From Vicia villosa (Eukaryota; Streptophyta; Magnoliopsida; Fabales; Fabaceae), in the NCBI RefSeq assembly GCF_029867415.1, contig NC_081186.1, positions 103,204,753 through 103,268,752 of the forward strand: 64,000 bases of DNA. Reading direction: 5' to 3'. Below the pieces are notes generated by a model. That model was not told where the DNA came from. It made no database searches and worked only from the letters and a program-made list of their open reading frames with translations. Shown one piece after another: positions 23,930 through 34,639 of this stretch (position 1 is the stretch's first letter; each line of letters begins with the position of its first letter). Both the position numbers and the translations under genes were made by a program.

Positions 23930-24874
23930 TGACCATCTCTGAGAAATATAAAATGGCTACTGATGGCCATGTTTCGATAGCAAGAAACGTCTAAGTTTTT
24001 TATGAAGGTGATGGCTACTGAAAGCTATTGGAAGGACATATCCTCGAAGACTTAGACAAAATTTATTAAGTATTATTATTTAGCGTGTTTGTTAGTAAGT
24101 GTTTATTAACATACTGCCACGCGTCGAAGATGGACTCAGGCGGGAAGATTTGAAATTCGAAGATAGTTGCGTAACTGCTTATTCACAGATGTCATCGCTG
24201 GAAGTTCTTATGAGAAACGTGGCAGCGGATTAGCGTAGGGCCGTTATGGTCGAAACTAGTATAAATAGGAGTTTTTTATGATAGAATTCCGTGTGTTCAT
24301 TTTGTACAAATCACTCACATATTTACTCAAGTATCAAGCGTTAACGAGAACGAGTTCGCTGAGAAAATGTACGTATGACACCACCATCTTAATACATGAG
24401 TATTATCTTTTATTGCTTTTCGTTTTCGAATATCTTTAAATTCTTGCATTCTATTTACTTCTTGTCATTTACATTACTGTATCTTTACTTTCATGTTATT
24501 TACTTTCATGTTATTTACTTTCATGTTATTTACTTTCATGTTATTTACTTTCATGTTATTTACTTTCAAGATCTTTAACAGTTTTATGTTTTAAGATTCT
24601 TTACATTTAAACAGAATTGCATGTTACGTTATCTGCGTTGTTTACATTTTAAAGTCATAATCACATATAATCAAGTCATCACTAAAAGTGTATGTTTTCA
24701 ATCGAATAACATTTGTCGAAGACAACGAATCATGAACATGGTTCTAAAGAATATTGATAACAATCCAATTGACTATGTGTCCTAGGATCAATCTAGTCGA
24801 TCCTGCGAGTAACCAAATCATATTTATTATAGTTTGGAGGACTAGCGATTGTTTACCGGAAATCACCGTAAACA
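23869..24874 (+). repeat. 3' LTR of Tat/Ogre-type element (5'-clipped)
   Basis: 1006 bp, matching 18087-19122 with five instead of seven 15-bp units. The first 14 bp of the LTR (present on the left) and the polypurine tract are absent. It ends ACCGTAAACA and is followed by GATGG. TATA box at 24260-24267. Confidence 0.93.
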
Positions 24875-24879
24875 GATGG
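24875..24879. repeat. Target-site duplication GATGG (right)
   Basis: Matches 18068-18072. Confidence 0.9.
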
Positions 24880-24904
24880 ATGCCAGATAAAAAAAAAGGT
24901 GGCA

Positions 24905-25275
24905 AGTTAATTTCTCAAAATGAAAATATGAAACTATACTCGGAATATTCTTATGAGGAGCAACATGCATCTTGTGGCAGAGAAGAAATGAGTGCGTTAC
25001 ACACTCACAGTTACAACAACAAAATGTGTGACTACCTAATATAATTCTCATTTATTCTTGTTTTGCCCTCATGATTAAAGTAAGCCACACACCCAACTAA
25101 AATTTAATCATGTTGAAAGGCATGATATGAAATTTGATATGCCACGAGAATAAAAGTAATTCTCCTAAACCTAAACTTTAACAGCTTCTTGGCCAAAGGA
25201 TACAATGCAATATTCCTTTGAGATCAAATATTCTCCGAGACCTTCCCTATAAATACTTTTATCTTTTTATTTAAA
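24905..25275 (+). pseudogene. Orphan phosphatase promoter copy (P2)
   Basis: Matches the promoter of gene A over about 350 bp: ACTATACTCGGAATATTC, CCTAATATAATTCTCATTTA, GCCCTCATGATTAAAG, CTTCTTGGCCAAAGGATACA, and a TATA box TATAAATA at 25248-25255 followed by the first bases of the leader (AAATTCAAGC). The similarity then stops. No coding exon follows. It is the remains of a phosphatase copy whose gene body was lost. Confidence 0.8.
24943..24950. promoter_or_regulatory. P1BS-like site in orphan promoter
   Basis: GAATATTC fits GNATATNC, in the same context as upstream of gene A. Confidence 0.5.
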
Positions 25276-26124
25276 TTCAAGCTAAGCATGGAGTCTAACC
25301 AAATTCTAATATATTTGCTCAAACGTCCTTACCCATTTGCACCCAAAAAAAAAATCATAATAACACGAAATTATTAGGTACAAAAGAAAAGGTTGATGTT
25401 AGGTTCAATATGAAGTACACTTCCTAACTTAAGAAATGAGATATCAAGTTAATGACTTTCAACGAGTAATGGAGAAAAAACATGTCATTAAAATCATGTT
25501 TTTTATAAAGAAAGAAAAATGTAATAAATAATATTGAAGAAGATTTTTAAAAAATTGAAATTTAAAAAAAAAAGATTGATAATGAAAAAATCAGCCGCAC
25601 AACCAAGTTAGTGCGGCGGGATACGATTGTTTTGTGAGAAATAGCAACACTTAAATAACATAACAGAAGACAATATGACATGCCAAGAACGTGAAGATTT
25701 AACTTGCTATCCCTATTTATATCAAGCATCTCACATATTTTTTTAATAATAAAAATGTCTTTGCTATTATTTATCTAAAAAAAATTGCATTTATTTAAAA
25801 AAATTCACTTTTACCATGCTGTAAAATTCATACATTTTAGTAGTTAAAACAAAATTTTAGATACGTTTTTTTTTTGTTTACTTTTATCGAAAATTGTGAA
25901 AAAATCCAGTATATTCTAGAAATAATATCACACTTTTACCAAAAATATTGGAATTATCGGTAAAGAAATACCAGCAATTTTAAAATTTTTGATATTTATC
26001 TAGAAAAAACCAAAAACATAGTGGAAATTTTTTGAGATTTTCGTTTAACAACTAAAACTTTAATTTTAAATTTTACAATATACCAAAATTTTTGCATATA
26101 TTCATAATTTCTGGTAGTGAAGAA
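25276..26124. other. Intergenic, AT-rich
   Basis: No gene or bounded element recognised. Confidence 0.3.
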
Positions 26125-26857
26125 CTATGAAGCACGGACACCTCTAAGAGTAGACGTGTTGAGGTGTCCGACACGCGTCACTGTCCGACACTTGTATGAC
26201 ACCCGTACGGCATGTGTCGGAAAAGTCAGAGAAGTGTCATAAAAGACAATAGATTTTTTCATTGTTTCGACACTCTTTAAATCGGTGTCGAACACTCGTA
26301 TGACACTCATACAACACTTATAGAACAATTCTGACAAGTTTTTTCATAAATAATAGTTTTCAACATACCTTACACATCTTTTAGACATGTTTTGAAACTA
26401 TATTATCAATGAAAAATTAAAGACATTAATTTTCATTAGAATATTTTTAACTCTTCTAACAATATATAGATAAATGAAGCTTAAATATTACTCCCTCCGT
26501 TCCTTTTTAAGTGTCGTTTTAGAAGAATTTTTTTGTTCCTATTTAAGTGTCGTTTTATAATTTAATGTTATAATTTGTCAATTATACCCTTATTTTTCCA
26601 ATAACTCCACCTCACATTTTTCAATTAGTTATTGGAAAAAGAGAGTGTATGAATGAATTTATTTGGAAAGAGAAAAATAAATAAGGGTATGATAGGAAAA
26701 GTAACTCTAACAATCCACTATCTTGGTTGAAGAGCTTTTTGCTAAAATGACACTTAAAAAGGAACGGAGGGAGTATCATATATGTAGGAGTATCGGTGTC
26801 CTGTATTTTTGATATTATCGGTGTCGGAGTGTTCGTCTCAGATTTCGTGCTTCATAG
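26125..26857. mobile_element. Inverted-repeat element interrupted by Stowaway
   Basis: The ends CTATGAAGCACGGACAC and, on the other strand, CTATGAAGCACGAAATC form terminal inverted repeats of about 13-17 bp. Internal GTGTCGGAC/GTGTCCGAC words repeat in both orientations. There is no ORF. Flanks (GTGAAGAA / ATGGAGAA) are only similar, so the class (Mutator- or hAT-like) is open. A Stowaway MITE sits inside it. Confidence 0.6.
26491..26773. mobile_element. Stowaway-type MITE
   Basis: Ends CTCCCTCCGTTCC and, at the right, GGAACGGAGGGAG are perfect inverted repeats. They are flanked by TA on both sides (26489-26490, 26774-26775), the Tc1/mariner Stowaway hallmark. 283 bp, no ORF. Confidence 0.93.
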
Positions 26858-29087
26858 ATGGAGAATAATGTTTTGCTTGTGTGGTTGAGAACCGGCAAGG
26901 TCTTCTACAGATTCTTGTACATATTTTACGCAGTTCTTCACCAATGACGTTGTGTGTTTTCTATGTAACAATTTCAAATTTTAAAGGTTTTCTAATCTCT
27001 AAGATATTAATAGATTACTCTTTATATGTTATAAATGACAGATATTTCAGTCCCGATTTAAAGTATTAGCATGAACACAGATTATTGTTAAACAACATGG
27101 AATTATATTATTGTTGTCACTGTTTGTTCTAATACTGCAAATGGGAGGCGAAGTACAATTTGTGAAAGTCGGTTTGTGAATGACATGACGAAGTACAATA
27201 TGGCTTCAAGGTACATAGTTGCTGCTTTGAAAGACAAAGATTCAGAAAACCTCACGAGTGTTACCCAGGTGTATAAATCTAGAGCTACATACCATACGAG
27301 CAAGAGAAGTACATTGATGTAGATGCAAATGTTGTTGAGTCTTATTCATAGAGAGAAATACATGTGTTGTACTAGAAATAGAGACGACTCAAATGTTGTT
27401 GCTGTTATATTTTGACACATCCTGGTTCATTGAAGTTGTTGATTATGTTGCTTTTGGTTTTAATTTATAATTGTAGATACAAGAGAAATAGGTAATGGCC
27501 ACCACTCATTAAAAACTGCAAATTTTGATTTAGCAGAATTTTGATTATGTGCATCGTGATCATACAGGTACTAGCTACCACTACTTGAGATTGTTGAACT
27601 AATACGTAATAGTGATACCACAACGGTTGGAAAAAGGATACCTACAACACTCATCAATCATTGTGAGGTAAGTCGTGGTTGTATGTATGATGTTTTCCAC
27701 CATGGTCGTGGGATCGTGATTATATGTCAAGAACTGTGCTAACTATCACAATAATTATGTCAAACAACCATGGTGATATACTTTAAAGAAAAATATTTAA
27801 CAACGGTTGGTCTAAATAACTTTTGTGTTATATACACTGAGTTTATTATAAATTATGTGGAATGCTTATTTCGCCAATGCTCACTAAAAATATAACTTTC
27901 CAGTCTGATCTAGAACATTGTAATATGAAAAATTAAGTTATATTAGAAGAACAAGTTATACGTTCAATGCTAGACAAGAGTTCTTCAGCTCCTTGTCCGG
28001 TTTTTGATCTTTAATTGTTAGAACTTGTTTTAATGATCCTTGTTCTTCAACCCCCTTCCTTCACCTCTAATTCATTTTGCAACATATTAGAAGCGTTAAA
28101 CCAAGTTCTCACTATTAAAAAGCAAAATTCAAATAATGGGCTAAAGGATTCTTGTCTAGAATTGAACGTGTAACTTGTTTTCAAATATAATTTTATCTAT
28201 CATATTATAATTTTATAATGCAATCCTAAACCTTGTGTTTGAGGGGTTGTGAGTTGGGATAATTTTATTGGGTGTGGAAAGAAGCAGCTCAAAGGGTCTA
28301 GAAAAAATCAGCTCAAATGTCCTGAAAAAATCGGGCATGCGTCACCTCGGGTTGCTCGTCTCCTACTAGGGTCTTTCAACTCATACTCGAGTTTACCTCC
28401 TAATCTGTGTCACGCACTTGTAGTAGATTAGGTGCTTAGAAGAGAGTTAGTTGGACCATTGCAGAAAGAAAAGAAATCATCCATCCAATTTAGGAGGAAA
28501 GTAAAAACAAATGTTTCCTCAAGAAGGAGTAGTAAAAAGAAATCATACTCCCACATACTCATTGATAAAGTAGGAAAAAAGTGTTTCTTTCAATTATCTG
28601 GCTAAAGAAGCCATCTATTTAAACTTCACCCATAAGATTTGGGCATTTGTTCATTAATTTTCACATATTCAATATATACATACCCTCTCTCGTCCAAATA
28701 CGTACGAAGGTTCCTTTTATTGTATTTCACAAGTACACTTAATAAAAATTATATACTTTTTAGTTTGATGTCGGTTTTGATACACCTAATCTTGATTGAA
28801 AGTTACATGTTTTCATAGTTTCTTCTCTCATAATGCCTAAGTAAGCTATGAAAAAAATTTGTATTTTAGTGGTATCTAGTTTCTAAGCCAAATAGAAAAT
28901 ACTCACAAGTGCAAACAATACTTGAAAATATTCATAAGTATATCGTTTCTTTATGAAAGTGTATGTATATCTAGTTTGGTGCTAAAATTAAAGTTGTACC
29001 TAAAAGTAAAAAAAAAAATTAAAAAAAAACTTACCCTACCTCTTAGATCTCTCTTGCATCATGTGATTTCTCTAAAATGTCCTCTGC
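26858..29087. other. Intergenic, no gene recognised
   Basis: AT-rich with scattered short frames, none resembling a family. A short stretch near 28770-28990 resembles 15450-15700 (GGTATCTAGTTTCTAAGCCAA versus GGTATCTGGTTCCTGTACCA), so it is dispersed repeat. Confidence 0.3.
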
Positions 29088-29712
29088 TTTCGTAAATGTA
29101 TCTCCGAAAACACCTTTTCTTGTTTAACATTATTTTGTTCCATAGATGTACATACGGAAGTTTCCGTAGCTACATCTACAGAAGCATTTGATGTTATATT
29201 CGCGTCAGACTATTCTCCTCTCCCATTCTTCACTTTTCTCATTTTCATACACTCAAACTCTCCAAACCTCAAAAATCAAACTTCCACAAAATTTGTTTTC
29301 TTTCTCTCGAGTTCGGCCGATAACGTCAACATCAACTATCAACACATTCTAACAACTTCAAAACTTAATTTAATCGGTAAGTTTTCAACTTTTTGATTTA
29401 TTTTAGAGTATTTGTAATAAAGTTAGAATTCAATTTTTAGGTATATAAATGATTGGATAGTTTTAGAAATATAGTTTCGGGACAATGTAGGTACTGTTTG
29501 ATGTGTAAAACGGACGATCAAGCGACCAAAATAGGATTTTTAACCCTCTGCAACATTGACCAGACGCCATTGTTGCTTTTTTGAGATTTCAAAATCTTCC
29601 ATAGATTCATCTACAGTAGAATGAAACGTTGGGTCATTCCGTAGATGCACCTACGGAAGAAACTCAATTTTTTAAAACGTAAGGTACTTCCGTAGATGCA
29701 TCTACAGAAGAG
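29088..29712. repeat. Cluster of imperfect palindromes, core AGATGCATCT
   Basis: At least six near-palindromic words of about 22-25 bp lie at 29088-29112, 29137-29161, 29161-29185, 29596-29619, 29636-29660 and 29687-29712. Typical arms are CTTCCGTAGATGCA and TGCATCTACGGAAG; the last copy differs from a perfect palindrome by one base. The core AGATGCATCT is shared with the palindromes at 53.0 kb. They immediately precede a possible transposon-related ORF. Confidence 0.75.
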
Positions 29713-29788
29713 CAAATATTTTTTGTCTTTTCTTTCTATAACTACATAGTATCCAACTCGATTTTATTTGTATCATAAAGCAAACATT

Positions 29789-30178
29789 ATGGTCGGCCAT
29801 TCAGACCGCATGATACATGGTAGGACTGCACAGCATGCATCGGTGCGGGGTGAACAGGTGCATGTAGTATCACAAGGGACTGATGGAGCCGCCGTTTCAA
29901 GAGATGTACCTGCTACACCTATTCCAGCAGGGCATTATCCATTCGTTCCAGTCGAGGGGCCTTCTCCATCCGTTTTAATTGAGTGGCCTTCTCCATCTAC
30001 TACTTCATCATGGAGACCTCGAGATAATGCTGAGGGTTCCTTACAGATGCTCTCCGTCCGCAGACATCGTCGGGGCAATTCTTCTACATATGTGTCTGTG
30101 CCAGTGACGGTCGATGCAGGATCTTCGATGCCACCTCCTGAGCTACATGAGGATGAGCCGATGTCGGAGCCTGTCTAG
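29789..30178 (+). CDS. Unrecognised ORF, possibly plant-mobile-domain element N-terminus
   Basis: 129 aa from the ATG at 29789 (MVGHSDRMIHGRTAQHAS). Pro/Ser-rich and low in recognisable structure. About 170 bp downstream a frame reads KFYNHGRKIAALA, stop, PDEAWFQD. This resembles a stretch in plant mobile domain / MAIN-like proteins, but the match is from memory and short. Nearby palindromes and stops suggest a decayed transposon-encoded gene. It may not be a real gene. Confidence 0.35.
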   Translation: MVGHSDRMIHGRTAQHASVRGEQVHVVSQGTDGAAVSRDVPATPIPAGHYPFVPVEGPSPSVLIEWPSPSTTSSWRPRDNAEGSLQMLSVRRHRRGNSSTYVSVPVTVDAGSSMPPPELHEDEPMSEPV

Positions 30179-30429
30179 TACCCGGGGGTCCTATAGATGC
30201 ATCCCTATTGACAGGGTATGTATATCATTCACCCAGACATATCTGGGAGAGGGAGCTAAGTTCCTGGTGGTTATTACTTTTTTTCAGTTTCTGACTTTGC
30301 TTATTAATAGCAGTATTTTTTTTTGGAAAACTTCAAGATAGGAAACCTTAGAAGTTCTACAACCACGGCCGGAAGATTGCCGCTCTCGCATAGCCTGACG
30401 AGGCGTGGTTCCAGGACAGCCCCACAAAT

Positions 30430-31361
30430 TCTATGTTTTTTCAAACAACAAGCATAAACTCGATAACAAATGGTAGGTGTTTCCCTGAGACTACTAAAAA
30501 CCTAAAAATAGTGCTTTTATCTTGTATGTCATCAGTAGACTGTAATTAAGACAAAGTAAAATATAATTTATTAATTAAAAAAGCACATATTAGTGTTTAA
30601 TCGATAGTACCTTTCATATAATTTATTAAGGGGCAAGTAAAGCTTCCAAATTGATTAGAAATCTTGTAAATGGATTAAGCTATACAATAATTTAGGGTTT
30701 TCTTTTCTGATTTAGTCTGGTCTATTAGACTATCGTTTCTAATCGATTAGACATTCTTCAAGTCCATGAATGATTCCTTTTTGAACTAATTTTATCTTAT
30801 ATAAAGAAGTGTTTTCCTCACTTCTAAACACGAACTTTCTAAGCTACATAATCTTATATCTCATGCATTCTCAATATGAATCAGTTTTCTTCACTAAAAA
30901 AATACCTTAGTGTTGAGATAGTGAAAAGTGTTATTTGAGAGTTGTGTTTCTATGTTATTATGCTGAATTTGGTACGGTAAACAAGAATAATGTATGTTTA
31001 TCCCTACTATTAAATACATAAACTTTTTGTTTTTTAGTTGTTTAGCCTACGGATATCAACGGATTTTGAGATACCTATGAATTATTACGGATATCCATAA
31101 ATACTATTGTTTAAATATATTTTTGAAATAATATAATTAATTAAATTTTTTTATCCCTTTTAAAGACAAACAAATAATTTCAAACTTAAAACAATAATAA
31201 TAACAAAAATAAATCACACTCATTTTATTTTTTTCTTTAATCAAATAATTATACTAGAATCAACAAAATAATAATTTTATATTCAACCTAATAATAATAA
31301 TTTAATTTTTAACAAAATAATAATAGTAATATTAATAATAATAATAATATATTAATTTTAT
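30430..31361. other. Intergenic, AT-rich
   Basis: No gene recognised. Near 31180-31350 there are many AATAAT microsatellite-like runs. Confidence 0.3.
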
Positions 31362-31925
31362 ACTCCGATGCCAAAGTGAGAAGAGAGAACAATCAGAGTG
31401 CAAGTACAAGGTAAGAGTGAGAATGATTGAAATTACCTTATCCTCTAATGAAGGAGAGTATTTATAGCCCCAGCGCTGGGCCAAGATCTCGCCATTGGGC
31501 TGTTAGGATCCTACGTGTGTAGTGGAGATCAGCACGTGGTCTCCATCTTGGGTCAACCACTCCGAAGTTCAAGGGGAGACGCGGTCTTTTAGGGAGTGCG
31601 TGGACTCCGCCTTATTCGGATGACTGTGTGGGTGATGGAACCCTGCGAGGAGGAAGCTCCTCGGTGGAAAGGGTACGTGGTGGTGCTTGCAAGGAGCATG
31701 TGCTCGAGGTCAGGTAGGCAGCCTTGCTCGGGCGCTGTGCTGTCCGACGGAAGATTGATAGTTCCGTTAAGTGAGACAATGTCACTTACCTCCAACAGAC
31801 GGGCAAGGGTGAAGTCCTCCGGAGCCGAGGAGGAAGCCTGAACCTTCCCTTGGGCTAAGGGAAATGGGCATTTCCCTATGATTGGGGCGGTAGCCAGCCC
31901 AGTCCAGAACAGTATTATAAAATCA
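31362..31925 (-). repeat. LTR fragment of a Ty3/gypsy element
   Basis: A GC-richer island in AT-rich surroundings. On the minus strand it has a TATA box (TATAAATA, 31459-31466) followed by an R/U5-like region ending CTTTGGCATCGGAGTA. That CATCGGAGT ending is common in plant gypsy LTRs. Open frames here are not genic. No partner LTR found in the window. Confidence 0.55.
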
Positions 31926-32814
31926 GTATCTGTGCCCAAAAAAAACAAATAACTAAATATTTATTTATTTTACTTGTGAATATATGTTAAACCATTCGAC
32001 TTATGCTCATGACGGGTTTTACACGCATAAACTTACGGGTACGAGTTTTTTTTTGAGTTTTCTTCTATCTCTAATTGAAGTCATCCAATGTTGTGTTCCC
32101 ATCGATTCAAACCGCTACAACTTATGGAAAGCAACATACAAAAATCACCTTTTACATCTTTATTAAAATGTAAATCACGAAACCGTAAATGCAACCCCAC
32201 CCCCACATGTTTTTTTGCAGATTGAAGTTGTAATAAACAGTAAGGAATAGTGTAGATAACTTCCAAACACACTAGCCACATACCTCGAATTTCTTCTTAT
32301 TTAAAATCAGGACCACCCAGCATTCCAGCAATGTACTGACACAAAAACGAAACAAACCACAAAACCCAAACCTTGGAATCGCTAGTATAATCAGGACCAC
32401 AGAGATTAACAAAAAAAATAAAAAATTCACAAGAGTTTTGCTGCTAGGCTTTAATCAAAAGTCTAACTATTAAAATTTCACAAGAGCTTGATACTGATAA
32501 TTATTCTCCCCAGTCACGGTTATAAGAAAATTTGATTTATTTTAATACATTTTATAATTAATATATTTAGTTCATATATTAACTATAAACATTAATTATC
32601 AAATATAATAAAGAAAAATTCCTTAAAATAATAACCAGAGAAATTAGTATAATCCATATGACATGCCATGTCGGTAAACCAAGTCATGTCGTACAAACTT
32701 TATTATATTGGAAACGATAGATTGAGTCGTACAATAAGACTCAATTTGACCACATGGATTCTAAAAACGGTAAAAAAACGTAGCACAATTTTGGTACAAA
32801 TCAAATACAAGGGG
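31926..32814. other. Intergenic upstream of phosphatase gene A
   Basis: No gene. The 32340-32420 part resembles 17570-17650, consistent with the duplicated flank of the phosphatase unit. Confidence 0.35.
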
Positions 32815-32830
32815 AATGGAACTATACTCC

Positions 32831-32838
32831 GAATATTC
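32831..32838. promoter_or_regulatory. P1BS-like site upstream of gene A
   Basis: GAATATTC, matching GNATATNC, about 310 bp before the TATA box. PHR-type factors bind this element in phosphate-starvation genes. The match is short but conserved among the copies. Confidence 0.6.
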
Positions 32839-33144
32839 TCATGAGTTGCAACATGCAAATTCATCTTGTGGTACACAAAAAATGAGTGCATTACACATCA
32901 CAACTCACAAAGCCACCTAATATAATTCTCATTTATTTCCCTCATGGTTAAAGCTAGCCACACCCTTCGATCTTCTGCTCAACTGAAAAGCAATATAATT
33001 GAACGGCTGAGATGGAATTTGAAATGCCACGAGAATTAAAACTAATTCTCCTAAACCTAACTACTTTAATATTAGCTTCTTGGCCAAAGGATATAATGTA
33101 ATATTCCTTTAGAATCTAATTCAAATATTCTCCAACTTCTTCCC

Positions 33145-33152
33145 TATAAATA
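33145..33152 (+). promoter_or_regulatory. TATA box of gene A
   Basis: TATAAATA 100 bp before the ATG. The same CTATAAATACC context occurs in copies B and P2, and a close variant in C and D. Confidence 0.75.
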
Positions 33153-33252
33153 CCTTTCTCTCTATGTGTTCAAATTCAAGCCAAGAAAGAAGCATTGTGA
33201 ACAAGTTGACAATCAAATCTTTGCCATCCTCATTCTCACAAAAAAAAAAACA

Positions 33253-34381
33253 ATGTCTAATATTGTTATTGTTTTCGACTTTGACAAAACCATCATCGAT
33301 TGCGACAGTGATAACTGGTTGATTGAAGAATTAGGCTTCACTGATTTGTTCAATCAGCTCCTTCCCACAATGCCATGGAATTCTGTCATGGTATGTTCTT
33401 TATTCTCTTTATTGTATTCTATTTAATAAAACAAAAATGTTAAGTTTACACTAAATGTTTACACTACACCGTATTTTTTACGGTTTTTTAATTTTTATAA
33501 TATTTTTTTGTCACCTAAAAACATGTGCATGTATATAATTGTATTCAACTCTCACATAAAATGATACGGTATAAACTTTGGGTGTAAATTTTAGTGTAAC
33601 TATAGCATTTCTCTTAATAAAATTATGTATAAATTCTGCATTATGTTAATGGCATAATAAATAATTAATTTGAGTTTTTTGTGTTTTGGAATTATAGGAC
33701 AAAATGATGATGGAGTTTCATTCACATGGTATAACCAATGAAGATATTGAAAAGGTTCTTCATAGGATTCCAATTCATCACAGAATAATACCAGCTATTA
33801 AATCAGCATATGCTTTAGGATGTGATTTGAGGATTGTGAGCGATGCGAATATGTTTTATATCGAAACTATTTTGAAGCATTTGGGAATAAAGGAATACTT
33901 TTCAGAGATTAACAGTAATCCAGGATATGTTAACCAAGAAGGAAGGGTTAGAATTTCACCTTATCATGACTTCAACAAAAATTCACATGGTTGTACTAAT
34001 CCATGCCCTCCAAACATGTGCAAGGGCTTAATCATTGATAGAATTCAAAACACAGTTTGTGAAGTGGACAACAAGAGGTTCATCTACCTTGGTGATGGTG
34101 CTGGTGATTACTGTCCTATCTTGAGGTTTAGAGAAAGAGACTTTGTGATGCCAAGGAGGAATTTTCCAGTATGGGATTTGATATGCAAAGATTCTTCACT
34201 TGTTAAGGCTGAAATTCATGGTTGGAGTGATGGAGAAGAGCTTGAACAAGTTTTGATGAAGTTGATCAACATAATTATTATGGAGGAACATGTTCAATTC
34301 ACTGCATGTGATTGCAAGCTACAAACTCTATCAACTTCTGTGCTTGAATCCTTTCCGAAAGCTCTTCGAGTTCAGCCATAA
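33253..34381 (+). CDS. HAD-type phosphatase A (PS2/PECP1-like)
   Basis: Cytosolic-looking HAD hydrolase of the PHOSPHO-type family; Arabidopsis relatives act on pyrophosphate, phosphoethanolamine or phosphocholine and are induced by phosphate starvation. Exons 33253-33390 and 33698-34381, 273 aa, GT-AG intron. Motif I VFDFDKTIID has catalytic Asp9 and Asp11. Motif II is IVSDAN, and motif IV YLGDGAGDYCP supplies the Mg-binding Asp residues. The Cys/His/Pro stretch HGCTNPCPPNMCKG is typical of plant members. Genes C and D carry a second intron that A and B lack. Intron 1 (307 bp) is longer than in the other copies because it holds an inverted-repeat insertion. Relative to B it has KNSHG for KTSHG and ends LRVQP. 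No signal peptide. The exact substrate cannot be read from sequence. Confidence 0.94.
33443..33601. mobile_element. Small inverted-repeat (MITE-like) insertion in intron 1 of gene A
   Basis: The left arm AGTTTACACTAAATGTTTACA and the right arm, read on the other strand (AGTTACACTAAAATTTACAC, then TATACCGTAT against CACCGTAT), are inverted over about 30 bp. It is about 160 bp with no ORF. It explains most of why this intron is about 200 bp longer than those of B, C and D. Confidence 0.6.
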
Positions 34382-34639
34382 TTGTTATAGCTTACTAATT
34401 ATAGTATACTAAATGTTTCATAAGTTATTAATAGGTTTTTTCATGTTTCCTTAACTTTAATAAACATTTTCTTATGTTGCTAATTCCTTGAATTTTTCCA
34501 AAATGGAAAATTATTATGGTATGTATGATGACACGATAGGATAAATGTACTATATCTTATTTATTTCAATTGAGTATTGATAAGTTAATTTTAAAATTTA
34601 TTTTATTTAAAACTCCAACAGCTTAGTCTTTTATCAATT

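Larger units (their letters stand above)
18073..24874 (+). mobile_element. Ty3/gypsy Tat-Ogre-lineage LTR retrotransposon, pol-deleted
   Basis: LTRs at 18073-19122 and 23869-24874, GATGG target duplication, primer-binding site right after the left LTR, one long gag-protease ORF, and the beginning of RT. The RT start (DCFAWDYDEMPGLGRDLVE then TPRRFAPEI) is typical of the Tat/Ogre lineage. It then runs straight into LTR sequence at 23869. RT, RNase H, integrase, the polypurine tract and the first 14 bp of the right LTR are missing. Apart from the repeat number of a 15-bp tract, I noticed a single base difference between the LTRs (19096 G, 24848 A), so the insertion is recent. It cannot move on its own. 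Confidence 0.93.

Noticed and set aside
31589..31948. 119-aa minus-strand and 81-aa plus-strand ORFs in the GC-rich island
   Set aside because: Overlapping frames in an LTR-like fragment with a TATA box; no protein similarity.
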